64,000 nt of DNA from Acholoe squamosa (lineage: Eukaryota; Annelida; Polychaeta; Phyllodocida; Polynoidae). Below the pieces are notes generated by a model, which did no database searches, was not told the origin of the DNA, and saw only the letters and a program-made list of their open reading frames with translations. The translations under genes and the position numbers were made by a program. The stretch covers positions 76,366,002 through 76,430,001 of the forward strand of contig OX439039.1 of assembly GCA_949317995.1 (NCBI GenBank), given 5' to 3'. Every line of letters starts with the position of its first letter. Positions within the stretch are counted from its first letter, which is position 1. This document shows positions 33,401 through 44,560 of the stretch, in pieces.

Positions 33401-36400
33401 GCTGCTGCTGGCCCGGCGCGCCCACAGGCGGCTGCTTGGACAGCTCTGGCGGAAGGCTGGCGGGGTCGCGCAGCCGTGGGTCGCCAGCCTCACCCACCGG
33501 CTTGAGCGGCGACGGAACCGTCTTGATCACAGACTTGGCATCCTCCTGTTTGATGAACATAACGTCTTTGCTGTGGGTAGACCCCTTTCCCATATGCTGT
33601 GATTGTTGTTGTTGTTGCTGTTGTTGTGACTGTATTTGCTGTTGTGTTTGTTGTTGTGTGTGTTGCTGCCCAGAAGGTTGGTCCTTGTCTCTGGACTTTT
33701 TCTTTTTGGGTTTTTTCTCCTTGGCGAGAGAGGCAAGAGCGGGATTAACACTAGGCTCGCCCATGATTGTTGGCTTGGGCTGAATGGGCTTGAGCCCAGC
33801 TGTGAGGGGACTATTTTGTGAGATCAGCCCGTGTTGGTTGCCAGCCGATAATTGTCCATGACCAACCGGTAATGTGGCTGGTGCAGGCATGATGGGGCGT
33901 GTTGCAACTGCTGACTTGCCCTTTAGTTTATCAGTCTTATCACCCTTCGTCTTTTTGCCCTTGTCAGCACCGTCTACTTTGGCATCGAGGGGTTGTTGTA
34001 GAGACACTAGAGTGGTACCCGTTGGTAAGGACACAGGCATGGTGGTCACTGTAGTCCCGCCTATTAATTGTGTCGTGACTGTTGAAGTCACACCAGTACT
34101 TACAATAATGGGGTTCACCGACACCGGTGGCGCCATCACACCACTCGTTGCTAAGCAACCCATGGGAGCCCCTGAGATCTGAAACATTTGGGATGTAGGA
34201 GTTTTGCAACTGTCGTCCATGCTGCTGTTATTACTATTGAGAGCAGTGCTAGTAGATATTGGCACATTGGAAGGCTTGTTATTATCCACCTTTTTACTAC
34301 TATGCCCTTCCCCATCCTTCCTTTCGGCCTTCCCTTGCTTACTGCCCTCAGGTCCTTGTTGCGAGTTCTTGATGGCCGCAGTTGCCACATTTGAATTACT
34401 ACTGTTACTACTACTACTCCCACCATTCCCAGCACCATTGGATGTATCCTCCTTTTTCCGGGGACTGGACCGAGCCAGCACAGATTCCTCCCCATCGTCC
34501 AAGTTTTTGTGGTTGCTATTACTCGCAACTGCGTTAGTCGCAGCTGCCTTCTTTGATTTACTCCTCGTTGTGGCCTTGTCGCTTTTGGTCGACATGGCCG
34601 GACTGTGCGGACCACTTTCCTCTGAGCTTGGAGGGTCTTTGACCTCCTCACCGTCCTCCTCACCAGCACCATTACTCTGTTGATGTGCGTGAGTTTGGTG
34701 GTAGCGGAGTCCATTAATGTGCTTATACTTTTTGTTGCAGTTGGGTTCAGGGCACTCAATGAGAGCCGGGTTCTCAGCTGCAGCCACTGAAGAGCCAGGT
34801 GTCGAGCCTGCGGGTGCAGAGCCGTTCCCGGTGGGGGTACCACGCGAGCTGCTCCGGCACCTCTTACTGGCCTTGGGACCATCGGTACTTAAGTCCAGGT
34901 CCGCCACCTTGCCCTTACGCTTCACCCCTTGAGAGCTGGCGTCGGACTTTGCTGGACTAGGTGGCGCTGTAAAAGTTCCTGAGTTGTTGCGACGGCCTTT
35001 GCGCAGTTTACGCGTGCCATCCAGATTGTCCGGAATATTGGCGGCAGCTCGCCCACGCTTCCCACGGCCCTTGGGTGTCCGTGTGTCTACCTCACTTGTT
35101 GGAGAGTCACAATTTAACCTGGAAATCGGATGGAAAGGGGAGAGATTAGAAACTTGTAACATAAAGGACGAGAAGTATCATTAGCATTGCTTTCACATAA
35201 ACTATGAGAAAGGGATGATGGCTAATAGTTATCTAGGATATGATGGTTTATTAACTTGAGAATAGTTAAAATGACATGAAACCTATGAGACGTTGTGATC
35301 CAGAGAGAATATCTTTAAAGTCATAATAACTGCTGGCCTAAGACGAAACGATATATAGACATTTTCTTAACGGCATATTTAATACATACTAGTTATCGAG
35401 TGCCATCATCTAGACCTCTTGATAAAAAGTAAAACCAGTAAACCTGGGCCATCACCTAAGTCTTTTATCATAATCAGTAAGGCAAAGGAGGCTTACCGTG
35501 GAGGGGCCCACTCGTGTTTGGTTGCGTCCATCAAGGTACCAACGTACGTTTTCCCTCTCCATGTTACGTTTACTACTAATACACCTGAAATGACACAAAG
35601 AGATACATGGATCAGTGCCAAGTCACAAATTACCATAATTATCACAATCAAATAATTAATCACCACTTCATAAATCATTTTTATAAGGGCGTTGATGCAT
35701 GTGATATATATGAGATAAAATTAATTAGGCCCTACTTCTCTTTAAGATATTAATAAATAAGTGAATTGCCATTTTTATCATTAGGCAAAGTTGTTCAAAT
35801 GATCTTGATTAATTACCATCACCTTTCTTATCAGTACTTGTATACTTCCTACATGATAACTGATAATTGTACCGTATATATAGCCATCTTCACAAATTTG
35901 TGGTGACAAGTTATAGCATTGCAGTTGCACTACATTTTTATGTATGAACCTAGTCCCTTTTCCTTTTTTTATATTTAGAGAACATCCCAGGTGGAGAGAA
36001 ATAAACCCATATTTCCAACTTTTTTTCAACCTGAATGCATGAACCAGGTTTTGGCTAATCTATGAAAGATGTATGGGCTCTTCCAGTGCATAGATACCAA
36101 ATACCAACATGCCCATAAGGTATCTATTTAGAATGGTGAACAGATAGTAGGATTTAGCCACACATATAACAAGATATAATGGATGTAATATCAGTGTATG
36201 ACGGTAGAATCCACCAGGGGGCGTGCAGATAGCTCTGATGACTCCCCGTAGCCCCCACAGGCGGCGCAGATTGCTGGCTGGTTGCCTGATCCCCTATGGG
36301 CTCTAGGCTGATGTGTAGACAGATTTAAATAGACTAGGTACCAGCGTAGCATCTACAGACAGGGGTAGACAGGTTGGTGCCCCTCAGTCTGATCCCTTCT

Positions 36401-39400
36401 TCCATAACATTCCAAACACGCCAAGTGAATGCTCTATACAGTGAGCTTATTCAAAGTACTTGATGTATCTACAGTTAAATCTTTTTATAGGGACACCCTT
36501 GGGGTCAGAGGTAATTTGCAATTTTTTTTAAGCGCAAAGTTCCACTATAAGTACACTACCCATCCGTCCTTATAATAAGGGTCTATTGTATGATAGAAGG
36601 CAACTCTGATTCATATGTGAAGCTTTTAAAGACTGCCATATTTAAGCCCTGCTGAGACAACATGGGGTATGTCTATGACAGGGTAGGATCACTCACAAGA
36701 AATCCCACTGAGTCTAGACAAGTAGCAACACCAAAGCTTCAGCTCTTGTTGCAGAGAAGGAGTTGGCTATGCTTTACCATCTACCCCACCACCCTCTTGG
36801 GCCCTCTCCTTCATCTGGCCCACCCCCTACAAGCCCCGGGGGACCAATGCATCACTCGGAGCCGTCATGTTCCCCCGTGCCAATGGATAACATAGCCTCG
36901 ATCCAGGCTCATAGCCTCAGACCAGGTTCTGTCTGCAGTCTTATTTCTGAGTTGTGAAGGAGGATGGAAGGAAGTGGTGCTGCTGCCTTAGGGTGGTTGT
37001 GTTGGGTGGTGGCGAGGGTGGTGCTGGAGGGATAGGGTGGGGTTAAGCTAACCCTTGAAGGGCCACAAGATCCCCTCTATATTTCAGGACTTTTCCTATC
37101 ATGCAGTGTCGAGTTTACTCGCCTAAACTGAAGTGATGCGTAATGCTGATGCTCTAAGACTGTATAAACCCTTAAGGGTCAGTATAAAACAGGAATGCAG
37201 CACTGGTGAGTTACTCACCAGGGTTTCATTCATGCTTCAGGCGACAAAGGGTACAGTGAGAGAATGCACTCTGCAATCCTTGAAAGGTTTAGGGGCTGGT
37301 AGATATAGGAAAAACTTGACAAGGGATTGTGATGGATGGCGTCATCTCACTTGTCTCATGCTAAACGAGGTAAATGCCTCCTAGTGTTCACTTTTAAGTC
37401 TCTTCCTCTTCCTTTCTTCTCCTGCCTCGGCCATGTATAACCCGTAGCCTGGTCCTTAACCCTTTAAGGCATACATAGAGGTTTTAAGCCCTGGAGAGTC
37501 CCCGATTTATGCAATCAAACATTTTATGTATCACTCTGAAAATATGGCTTTGATAGTGTCCCAAACCACTGGCATGATGCATCAATGCAGCACCTGCGAG
37601 TTAATCGCTAGGTCTGTTTAATTTTGTATGATATATATCATAATGATAAATGAATACATAACAGGTGAGACATCAATAAAATGTGATATTTAAAAGGGTA
37701 AAGTCATCCATTTTTTCTCTGCCTTCTTACTACTCTTTCAGCAGTCAGTACTAGATGTAGCATTTCTGAGTGATCTGTCTTCTAAGTGATTAACCCGGCT
37801 CCCCTTTCTAAAGGCTACACACCAGTCTGGCTGGATTTTTTTTTGTATGTCACCGCTGGGCAATACACTATCTGACTTAAAGGGCCTGGCTGTCTTTACC
37901 TAATAATGTAATATTTATGTTGTATAAGGCCAAAACTGATAAGAGTACAAGCCATATATTCCAGTACTGCCATCAACTAAAACCGATATCTACCAGAACT
38001 GCCCTCAGTAGTAGTAATAACAGCAGCATGGAGTCATTCTATTTATGCATAAATGCCCTCAGAATTTTTACATCATAGCTCTATAAATTTTTCTGTTTTC
38101 TAATCTATATTGACATCAAAGATCTATTTCTTTTTCTTTTTTTTTCAATACAATAATGATATTTGTCAGGTACATTGTATTACAAAGTGATTCCAATGGG
38201 TCATGCCTTCAAATTTGATTAAGATTGATCTCTATTATAAATGTATACCCATGCTTAAAGCAACATTCCTTCACCGGTCTAATCCTTTTAAGTTATATCA
38301 GATAACTAATACCCAAGGATAACTCCAGACCTCCTGGATCATCAAATAAAAGATGCATTGCCAGGATGATGGGCCCTTTAGGTAGCTTGCATGACATCTT
38401 AGCAAATAGCCCGCTTCAGCAGCCCCCAAGTCATCAGCTGCCACATGTGGGTATTATCGCCCAAGGCCAGGCCTGATGCTCACGTACTTTGGGTCACCAA
38501 TCAAAAGGCAAGCCTTCCAGCATCGATCGAGTGGGAGGAGTGGGGTTGGGGGCAAAGGCATTGCAATCTATGTTCCATATATCATTTTTCCCTGTGTCTA
38601 AAAGGCAAAACTGATGTTCAATCTGTGTTGTTGTTGTCTTTTCATTTTGGATTACCACATTCAATCATTGTCTCTTACAGAATTTACTGTCACAGGATCT
38701 TAGTAACAGGCATGAAACCCAAAGTGGCGGAATACAAAAAAAAAAGTACAAAAACTCATAAAATGTTAAAAAGAGAACCCTTAAATATAGACAGGTATGC
38801 GTGTCTCTGGAGCTTGGAAATCTCTGAAATCAAGGGCAGCACTTGGAGAATCCTGTCTAGTCACCAAAATATAGTGAAGGAAATGGAAAGATCCAGCATA
38901 GGTAGTCTGCTTTTCATATCAAAAGGCCCCGACCACCTCGATCTCTGCAGCCCCCATTTTCCACTGCCAAAACCCACTAATTGGGGCGTGGCAGGTCTGC
39001 TAACACTCCAGCTAATCTCTTACCAACCCATCAACCATTCCCCTCTCTCTTCGACAACCGGAGTAGTGTCAGGCCGTACCAGCTCCCACCCCAATATATC
39101 ACATCTGAGCAACTCCTACTCAAGCCTGAGTTGCTCACACTACAAAAGATATTCCATCATTCTTAGATCCCATCCAGCATTCCCTGAATGTAGAATAAGC
39201 TTTACCAGGATTTTACAGGATTCACACACTCCTTCACATACTATTACTAACCCATCCCTTTGCCAGCTAGCCCCCCCCCCTTTCCATCCCTTCCACAATC
39301 TTTTCTTCTGTTGCCAACCAAACCACTTTCCTCCTGTGCCCTTTCAGATAACCTTGACCTTCCCTCCAGGTACCTCTCACTTAAGTCAGGTAAAGGCTAC

Positions 39401-40210
39401 ACAGCACGCACACCTTGGCTTGCTCTATTATCGCTCAAAGCCATCTTAAAGCAGGGAGTATTGGTAATCGATACTGGCGGTGGTCGATGATCAGGGGGCT
39501 GTGGCTGGGAGGTGTAAGTTCTGGCCTGGAGGTGCGAGCTCTGGATACACCTTTAATATTACCTGAGATATTACCTGAGCGCTACTACATGTACGATAAT
39601 ATAATCAGGGGAGGTTGGTGTGGTCTTGGGTAGTCCTAAATGACATTCATTTCTTAACCTTATGTTAACTGGGGAACAGTCACATCATCAGCATCATTTC
39701 TACTGTAGGCCAATATTTCATGTTTTATGATAGTAGATGGTCATATATCTAAGTGCCAATGAGCACATTTATTGAAATCAACAACCATAATGATAAGCCC
39801 TACTATTGTTATTGCTGGGATATGCCTATTTGGGCGCTGTTTCGAACCTATTGCATACTCTTTCACTACCCCCTGAAGCTTAGCATAGACGATCCTTCTC
39901 TGAACATGTATACAGCGTATTAGGTCTTCTCTGCGTGCCCAGACTACTACCGTAGATACTAATATCCCCAATCAGTAGTAGGGGTGAGGGTCTGCAATCC
40001 AATCCCAACCCACATGTGTCTAGGCACGTGGTGCTATTTGACCAGGGATGATGCCTTGGAGCACTGGATCTACTCTATACCTGGAGGCGGTAACACGGCA
40101 GGAAGCCATTAGGCTTAGATGGAAGCCCCTCTATGACCCCCTAGCTGAGTACAAGTATATAGGGGTTGTGAGGGCCTGATGACTCCAGCCATGGAGAAAC
40201 TCTCTCTTTC

Positions 40211-40258
<48 letters not shown>

Positions 40259-40277
40259 TCCCCCTCTCTCTCTCTCC

Positions 40278-40315
<38 letters not shown>

Positions 40316-43300
40316 GTTAGTATTGTCTATCTATATAAGTTCTTCCCATTTATACTATGGATTGTTTCTATGATTTTCGTCTCATACCAAAATTAATGAC
40401 ATGTGTGTATAATTATGTTCGCCCATTTATACATGATTCGATTTGGTCTTTGCCGGACTTATAACATCTCAAATTGACCATCAATTTTCTTTTTCCCCCT
40501 TGATACCTACCATTTTCAGTTTCTTGCCACACTATACCCTCTAGTGTGACCCCTGTGCCAGGTTCGCAGGGACCCAGACAGTCAGGGTCGGTAATGGTCG
40601 CGGCACAACACGTCTCCACCCCCACGTCCTGGGTGGCCACAGGGTCAGAACTCGTCACCATGGGCGACGAAACTGCCTCGGTCTGAAAAATAAGGACAAA
40701 TAATGGTTAATGTGTATAATTTGTCTTCTTTTAGAGGCGTTTAGGTTAGTAGTCACATTCTAGAATAAAGAAGTTTAGTAAACCCTACACTCTTTCACTT
40801 GACATGATTCGTATACATGTAAATGAATAATCTTAAGTGACAGGTCAGACACCATTATTGCTTCGGGAGGAAAAGGGAATGCCATTTATATCGGTAAAAC
40901 ATGTTCCATATTTGGTTCAACTCCCTCCAGAAAAGGTATGTGATTTAATACAGAAAATGCAGGAAGTGTCAGTTTTTTTTTCATTTATACATCGAAGCAA
41001 CCAACAATCCAAATTGACTGATAATGTTGTTTCCTAGATTTTCCCAAATTGATAATACCATCCCCTGTTTATCATTCTTGAACTTGACCTGCATTGTTTT
41101 GGATTTAGCACACAGCCACTTAATATCAAGATAGAGGTCTGGCAGGATGCCCCTAGCTTCCTGTCATTATTGATAATTGTAGTCTCCTCCAGGCATTAAG
41201 TACTCACTTCCAAATAGATAACCACTTCCATTCACGTCAAGATGTAATTGCAAATTGGACATAATATGTCATCACTACTTCCATGTCAAACCACTTTACT
41301 TCAAAGTATTACTTTTTTTTTCTCCCTCTCTTTGCCCGGAGTTCATTTGAAAGGGACGTAATTTAGATGGTGAAATATATAAATCTGAGTTTTTATGATT
41401 GTTGTTTAAAGCATTGTGTAGTGATCAACAGTCATTTAATACTGACATACAGTTAGTGGTCAGTCGGGAGTAGTTTTGAGAAGATCGGAGATAACAGATA
41501 AGATAAGGGTCCAATTAAGGCTTCCTTCTTCTGACCCCTGGTTTACAAATCTCTCTATTTTTCTTAAAGGAGTTATTTCTTTTACTTAATTGGCTGCATT
41601 TTTTCTACATATCCTCAGGTTTAAAAAGTCCTGTTTATTTTCGATTTTTCTGTTAATTTTTCTTCTAGCCTTTAAATGGTTTTGTAATTTTGAGAAATGT
41701 CTCTCTCATACTCTATGGCCCAGAGGTTTAGAGCCGCACTGTCCCTGCACGCACCACCCTCCCGGCTGGGGAGGTTTTAAAAACGAATGAAGACTGACTG
41801 GACATAATGCACCAGGAAGGATGGTATAAATATATTATAAGCCACTCAATGTCATGCTTTAAATATTAAAGGTTAAGACCAGAAGGTCAATTCCTAACTC
41901 TAACACCGCATTGTTTCCTGCAGTCTGCTTATTCAATTACGAACCAGAACATCCCCTGGAGGGGGGTTATAAACATGCCATGGTCTAAAAGTGGTTGGAG
42001 AGATCCGGGTCCAATTCTCACATCATGCCTTCACTCTCAGCTGTATATTATATAAAACAATCATGTTGGAGTAACCCCTTAAGGATGGCACTATCCAGTA
42101 TCATATATTCTTTCCATGATGCACTAATGCAGCGCAATCAATCTGCATCGGCGCATCATGTCTACACTGTTTTTATGCACCACGATGACCAAATGGCATA
42201 GGGTTATGCAACCCATCCAGACTCTTTTTTTTTCGCGTTTAAGGGTTTTCTTTTTAAGAATTTAACCTTGGCTCTGTTGAAATGGCTGTTGAAATGGCAT
42301 TAAACGCAAATTTCTCGATTTCACACATTGCCAACCTCTCTAAAGTGCTGACGGCCCTACTACCTCATAATTTACCATTATTCGGTAGAGTACGCCTTCT
42401 CAGAAGGTGATTCACTTTTCTCTCTACTTTCCAACAGGATGTCCATTGCTCAAGCTATATCTAGTAATCTACTCCATTGAATCAATACATAGTTTTACCT
42501 AGTTCTCCTTTCACTGTTCCTCCCCCTCCCCCTCCAGGACCTGACAAAAAGAACCAGCCAGTCCCAGGAGAAGCCATTCCAAACAGGATACCACAGCACT
42601 AAAAGACCCCCAGAACCAGTGCTCTCTATAATCCAGGGTGCAATTGACTCCATCTTCAATCCGTTTGGCACACTTTGTGGCCACAATGTGCTCATTTGGC
42701 CACTAAACTATCGCTAGGATGTAGCCCCAGAAAGCAACTTCCCAGTAGCCGACCTTACAGTGTTGACAGATTCCCAGAAAATCGGCATGATGCTGCAAAC
42801 GATGCATCAATGCATTGCTGGCGAGTAAACTCAACCACTGCATTGGTGCATCACGACGACAAGGATCTATGAACCTGGAGGCATCACCCTTAATGGGATA
42901 AGTCCTTATCGACTTTGCCACCCAGTAGAAATTGTTTTGGAAATCGATTTTAAAGGCAACAAAAATACTGCACTAGAGCGGAGGTTCCCTAGTGAATGGT
43001 TCTACCGAATAGCAGGACAGTTGCATGGGTCTAAATGTACTTAAAATAGGAATGACTCCTCTGTTGCTTCTTCAGTGGGAGTGCGTAGCATATGTTTAGT
43101 GTAAAGGTTTTGGTTTTATGCAGAACATACTGTCAAATGCAAATATGTTGATCTGAGGATTTTTCAGGTATAGTACAAATATTTTTGACTTAACTACTGG
43201 ATGTTATACGATTCACAGATAATTTGCATTTCAGCACTTCTGGTGATATAATGATATCATGCAGATAGAGGCAGATGGATTTTTAATCAAAATTATTCTA

Positions 43301-44512
43301 GAAATGTGTTTTGCATAATAAGAAACCTTTTATATCTTGATCTTTCATATCTTTATTTCTCTGGGATAAAAGGGCTATTCTTACCTTAATCTTTTTAACA
43401 GGGAAACTCAAGGGTCGGCCGCCGTCTTCGACTTTGGCATTGAACTCGTAAGGATCCTCAGCTGGACTTTCCTTCTTGATGTTAAAAGGCGTCGAGATGG
43501 GGTAAATATCCACACTAACGTTTCCTGTAAATTTGTGCGCCAACGAGGTGGGTATAGTCGTTGTGCTGTTGGCACCACCTACATTGCCACCAGAGGCGCC
43601 ACTGGAACCACCGGAACCACCACCTCCCCCACTCGTACTCCCGGGGGCGGCGTGGAACGGCGTTCCGTTTGACACTGGCTCTGTGGCTTTATTGTTGGCA
43701 TTTCGGCCCTTTTCTTTCTTATGGGCCCCGCGACCTTTAGCAGACTTTTCCTTAGTGGCAGAGCCCTGGTCGCCAGCTCCATGCTTTTGCTTATCCATAG
43801 GTGAGCTGGGCACTGTTCCCGGCATATTGCCGACTGACCCGGTGGTGATGCCACCTGTTGTACTACTGTTACTATTACTTCCGGCGCTGTCAGAGTTGGC
43901 CGAGTTGCTCGTACTCCTGTCTACACTTCCGGTTCCACTTCCGCTTCCGGAGAGCTTATTAGCGTCGGCCGCTTTCACAATCTCGTGCTTGATATCAGAT
44001 TTGGAGCCGACATTCTTGCGTTTGATTTTCATTTTGAGTCCCTTATCGACGACGGCGTGATGCTCGACGGAGCTCATTTTGCCACTGGGGCCACGGGAGA
44101 GCGCGGGGGCCACGTCGGCGGTGCTTGCAAGAGCAGACGACACCGCGTTCGACGACGCAGACGACGACACCGCCGGCGCCGAGTGGTGGCGCTCGAGGTC
44201 GGCGTCTAAGTCGATAACGAGGTCGCCGACGCCCACGTCCCAGTCCCCATCTGAGTCCGAATCATTGTCGACAGGGGGCGCGCTGAGCGTCGTCGGCGCT
44301 GAAGCCGGCGGCGGCGGCGCGCCGTGATTCTTGTTGACTGGATCTGTATTGTTGTTATTATTATTGTTGTTGTTGATGTGGACAGGGGCCGTGGCGGCAC
44401 TTAGCGCGGCCGCCTGTTGCTGCTGCTGTTGCTGTTGCCGCCTCGTCCCTCTGGTGGTGCGTTCGGGAACTGCGGCCACGCCGAGGTGGCCGGGCGGAGA
44501 GCTTTCTTTCAT
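30377..44512 (-). CDS. ZNF609: ZNF608/ZNF609-type zinc-finger regulator (scribbler/brakeless family)
   Basis: Five exons read on the minus strand (44512-43385, 40682-40511, 35584-35497, 35118-31061, 30447-30377) with phase-consistent GT-AG junctions and 1,838 codons before TGA. From the N-terminus: polyQ (about 26-33) and polyN (47-55); the acidic family signature [20 protein letters not shown] (from about 87); the block [20 protein letters not shown] spliced to [19 protein letters not shown] and KHEWAPPR (about 410-463); CDSPTSE; one C2H2 finger, C-x4-C-x12-H-x4-H, at about 585-608; long Ser/Gln-rich sequence with polyQ tracts near 960, 1118, 1270 and 1518; a charged helical stretch near 1403-1440; and the C-terminal blocks [30 protein letters not shown] and [13 protein letters not shown]609 interacts with cohesin loader NIPBL and Integrator in mammals, and fly Brakeless is a corepressor. 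The protein is longer than human ZNF609 (about 1,411) or ZNF608 (about 1,512). One gene here is probably co-orthologous to both vertebrate genes, so the symbol stands for the family. The first exon's frame is open upstream of this ATG to the acceptor. Confidence 0.95.
30448..31060 (-). other. Last intron of ZNF608/609
   Basis: GT at 31060 to AG at 30448, 613 bases, AT-rich, no repeat or ORF seen. Confidence 0.75.
31061..35118 (-). CDS. ZNF609: ZNF608/609 large exon (C2H2 finger to C-terminal blocks)
   Basis: Acceptor GATTTCCAG; donor AGTG|GTAGGT at 31060-31059. It has 4,058 bases. The C2H2 finger lies at about 34686-34757. Glutamine runs (CAA/CAG) appear at about 33600-33660, 33141-33175, 32680-32712 and 31945-31965. 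If the donor is not used, translation adds only Gly-Arg before TAG at 31055-31053, giving a slightly shorter C-terminus. The many Cys/Leu-rich plus-strand ORFs over this exon are antisense shadows. Confidence 0.95.
35119..35496 (-). other. Short intron of ZNF608/609
   Basis: 378 bases between the 88-base exon and the large exon; nothing else recognised. Confidence 0.85.
35497..35584 (-). CDS. ZNF609: ZNF608/609 exon: [14 protein letters not shown] block
   Basis: Acceptor GTCATTTCAG, donor CACG|GTAAGC. It has 88 bases, beginning with the last two bases of a Gly codon and ending two bases into an Arg codon. It encodes [19 protein letters not shown] then ATKHEWAPP, the most conserved piece of the family. 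Confidence 0.95.
36211..36225 (+). promoter_or_regulatory. CTCF-like motif
   Basis: CCACCAGGGGGCGTG, within a base or two of the consensus CTCF core, inside an intron of ZNF608/609. Confidence 0.45.
37050..37290. repeat. Palindromic GCATGATGC family, diverged copy
   Basis: CTAACCCTTGAAGGGCCAC, ACTGGTGAGTTACTCACCAG, GTTTCATTCATGC, ending CTTGAAAGGTTTAG. Confidence 0.7.
37457..37700. repeat. Palindromic GCATGATGC family, degraded copy
   Basis: TTAACCCTTTAAGGC at the left, GCATGATGCATCAATGCAGC and GCGAGTTAATCGC inside, AAAAGGGTAAA at the right. Confidence 0.65.
38445..39449 (+). CDS. Unexplained 334-codon ORF, antisense in a ZNF608/609 intron
   Basis: Opens with ATG TGG GTA and runs 1,005 bases. 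The N-terminal part is mixed, the C-terminal 170 residues are Ser/Pro/His-rich because the strand is C/T-rich, which lowers stop-codon frequency. No domain, signal peptide or membrane segment recognised. A splice-acceptor-like TCTCTTACAG lies inside it. It may be chance. Confidence 0.2.
   Translation: MWVLSPKARPDAHVLWVTNQKASLPASIEWEEWGWGQRHCNLCSIYHFSLCLKGKTDVQSVLLLSFHFGLPHSIIVSYRIYCHRILVTGMKPKVAEYKKKSTKTHKMLKREPLNIDRYACLWSLEISEIKGSTWRILSSHQNIVKEMERSSIGSLLFISKGPDHLDLCSPHFPLPKPTNWGVAGLLTLQLISYQPINHSPLSSTTGVVSGRTSSHPNISHLSNSYSSLSCSHYKRYSIILRSHPAFPECRISFTRILQDSHTPSHTITNPSLCQLAPPPFHPFHNLFFCCQPNHFPPVPFQITLTFPPGTSHLSQVKATQHAHLGLLYYRSKPS
40211..40313. repeat. (CT)n microsatellite
   Basis: Two CT-dinucleotide blocks separated by TTTCCCATCCCC and CCCTAT. 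Confidence 0.95.
40511..40682 (-). CDS. ZNF609: ZNF608/609 exon: CLGPCEPGT block
   Basis: Acceptor TTATTTTTCAG, donor AATG|GTAGGT. It has 172 bases, 57 codons plus one base. It encodes [28 protein letters not shown] and IVWQETEN, strongly like vertebrate ZNF609. Confidence 0.95.
42079..42200. repeat. Palindromic GCATGATGC family, partial copy
   Basis: AACCCCTTAAGGATGGC, CATGATGCACTAATGCAGC, GCATCATGTCTACACTG, CACGATGACCAAATGGC. Confidence 0.7.
42786..42902. repeat. Palindromic GCATGATGC family, partial copy
   Basis: CATGATGCTGC, GATGCATCAATGCATTGC, TGGCGAGTAAACTCAACC, GCATTGGTGCATCACGACG. Confidence 0.7.
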
Positions 44513-44560
44513 TGGCACAGCTCCTCCACAGGAGTGCTTGCTACTTTGTGGCAGCAAGCG
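43385..44560 (-). CDS. ZNF609: ZNF608/609 first coding exon (start codon exon)
   Basis: Acceptor TATATTTCCAG ends at 44561 and donor AAG|GTAAG follows 43385. The coding part is 44512-43385 (376 codons, phase 0 end). ATG at 44512 is the first Met in frame; the 16 codons upstream to the acceptor are also open, so a start on an earlier exon cannot be excluded. It carries polyQ, polyN, the acidic [16 protein letters not shown] signature and Ser/Thr/Gly-rich filler, and ends in PVKKIK. It is isolated between long introns. Confidence 0.93.

Larger units (their letters stand above)
35585..40510 (-). other. Intron of ZNF608/609
   Basis: About 4.9 kb. It holds a CTCF-like motif (36211-36225), two degenerate palindromic repeats (37,050-37,290 and 37,457-37,700), an unexplained plus-strand ORF (38445-39449) and a (CT)n tract (40,211-40,313). 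Confidence 0.85.
40683..43384 (-). other. Intron of ZNF608/609
   Basis: About 2.7 kb, AT-rich, with two palindromic-family copies (42,079-42,200 and 42,786-42,902), the second only about 0.5 kb from the start-codon exon. Confidence 0.85.

Noticed and set aside
31067-35184. Many plus-strand ORFs rich in Cys, Leu and Val over the large ZNF608/609 exon
   Set aside because: They are antisense readings of polyQ, Ser and Gly codons; the minus-strand frame has clear family homology and proper splice sites.
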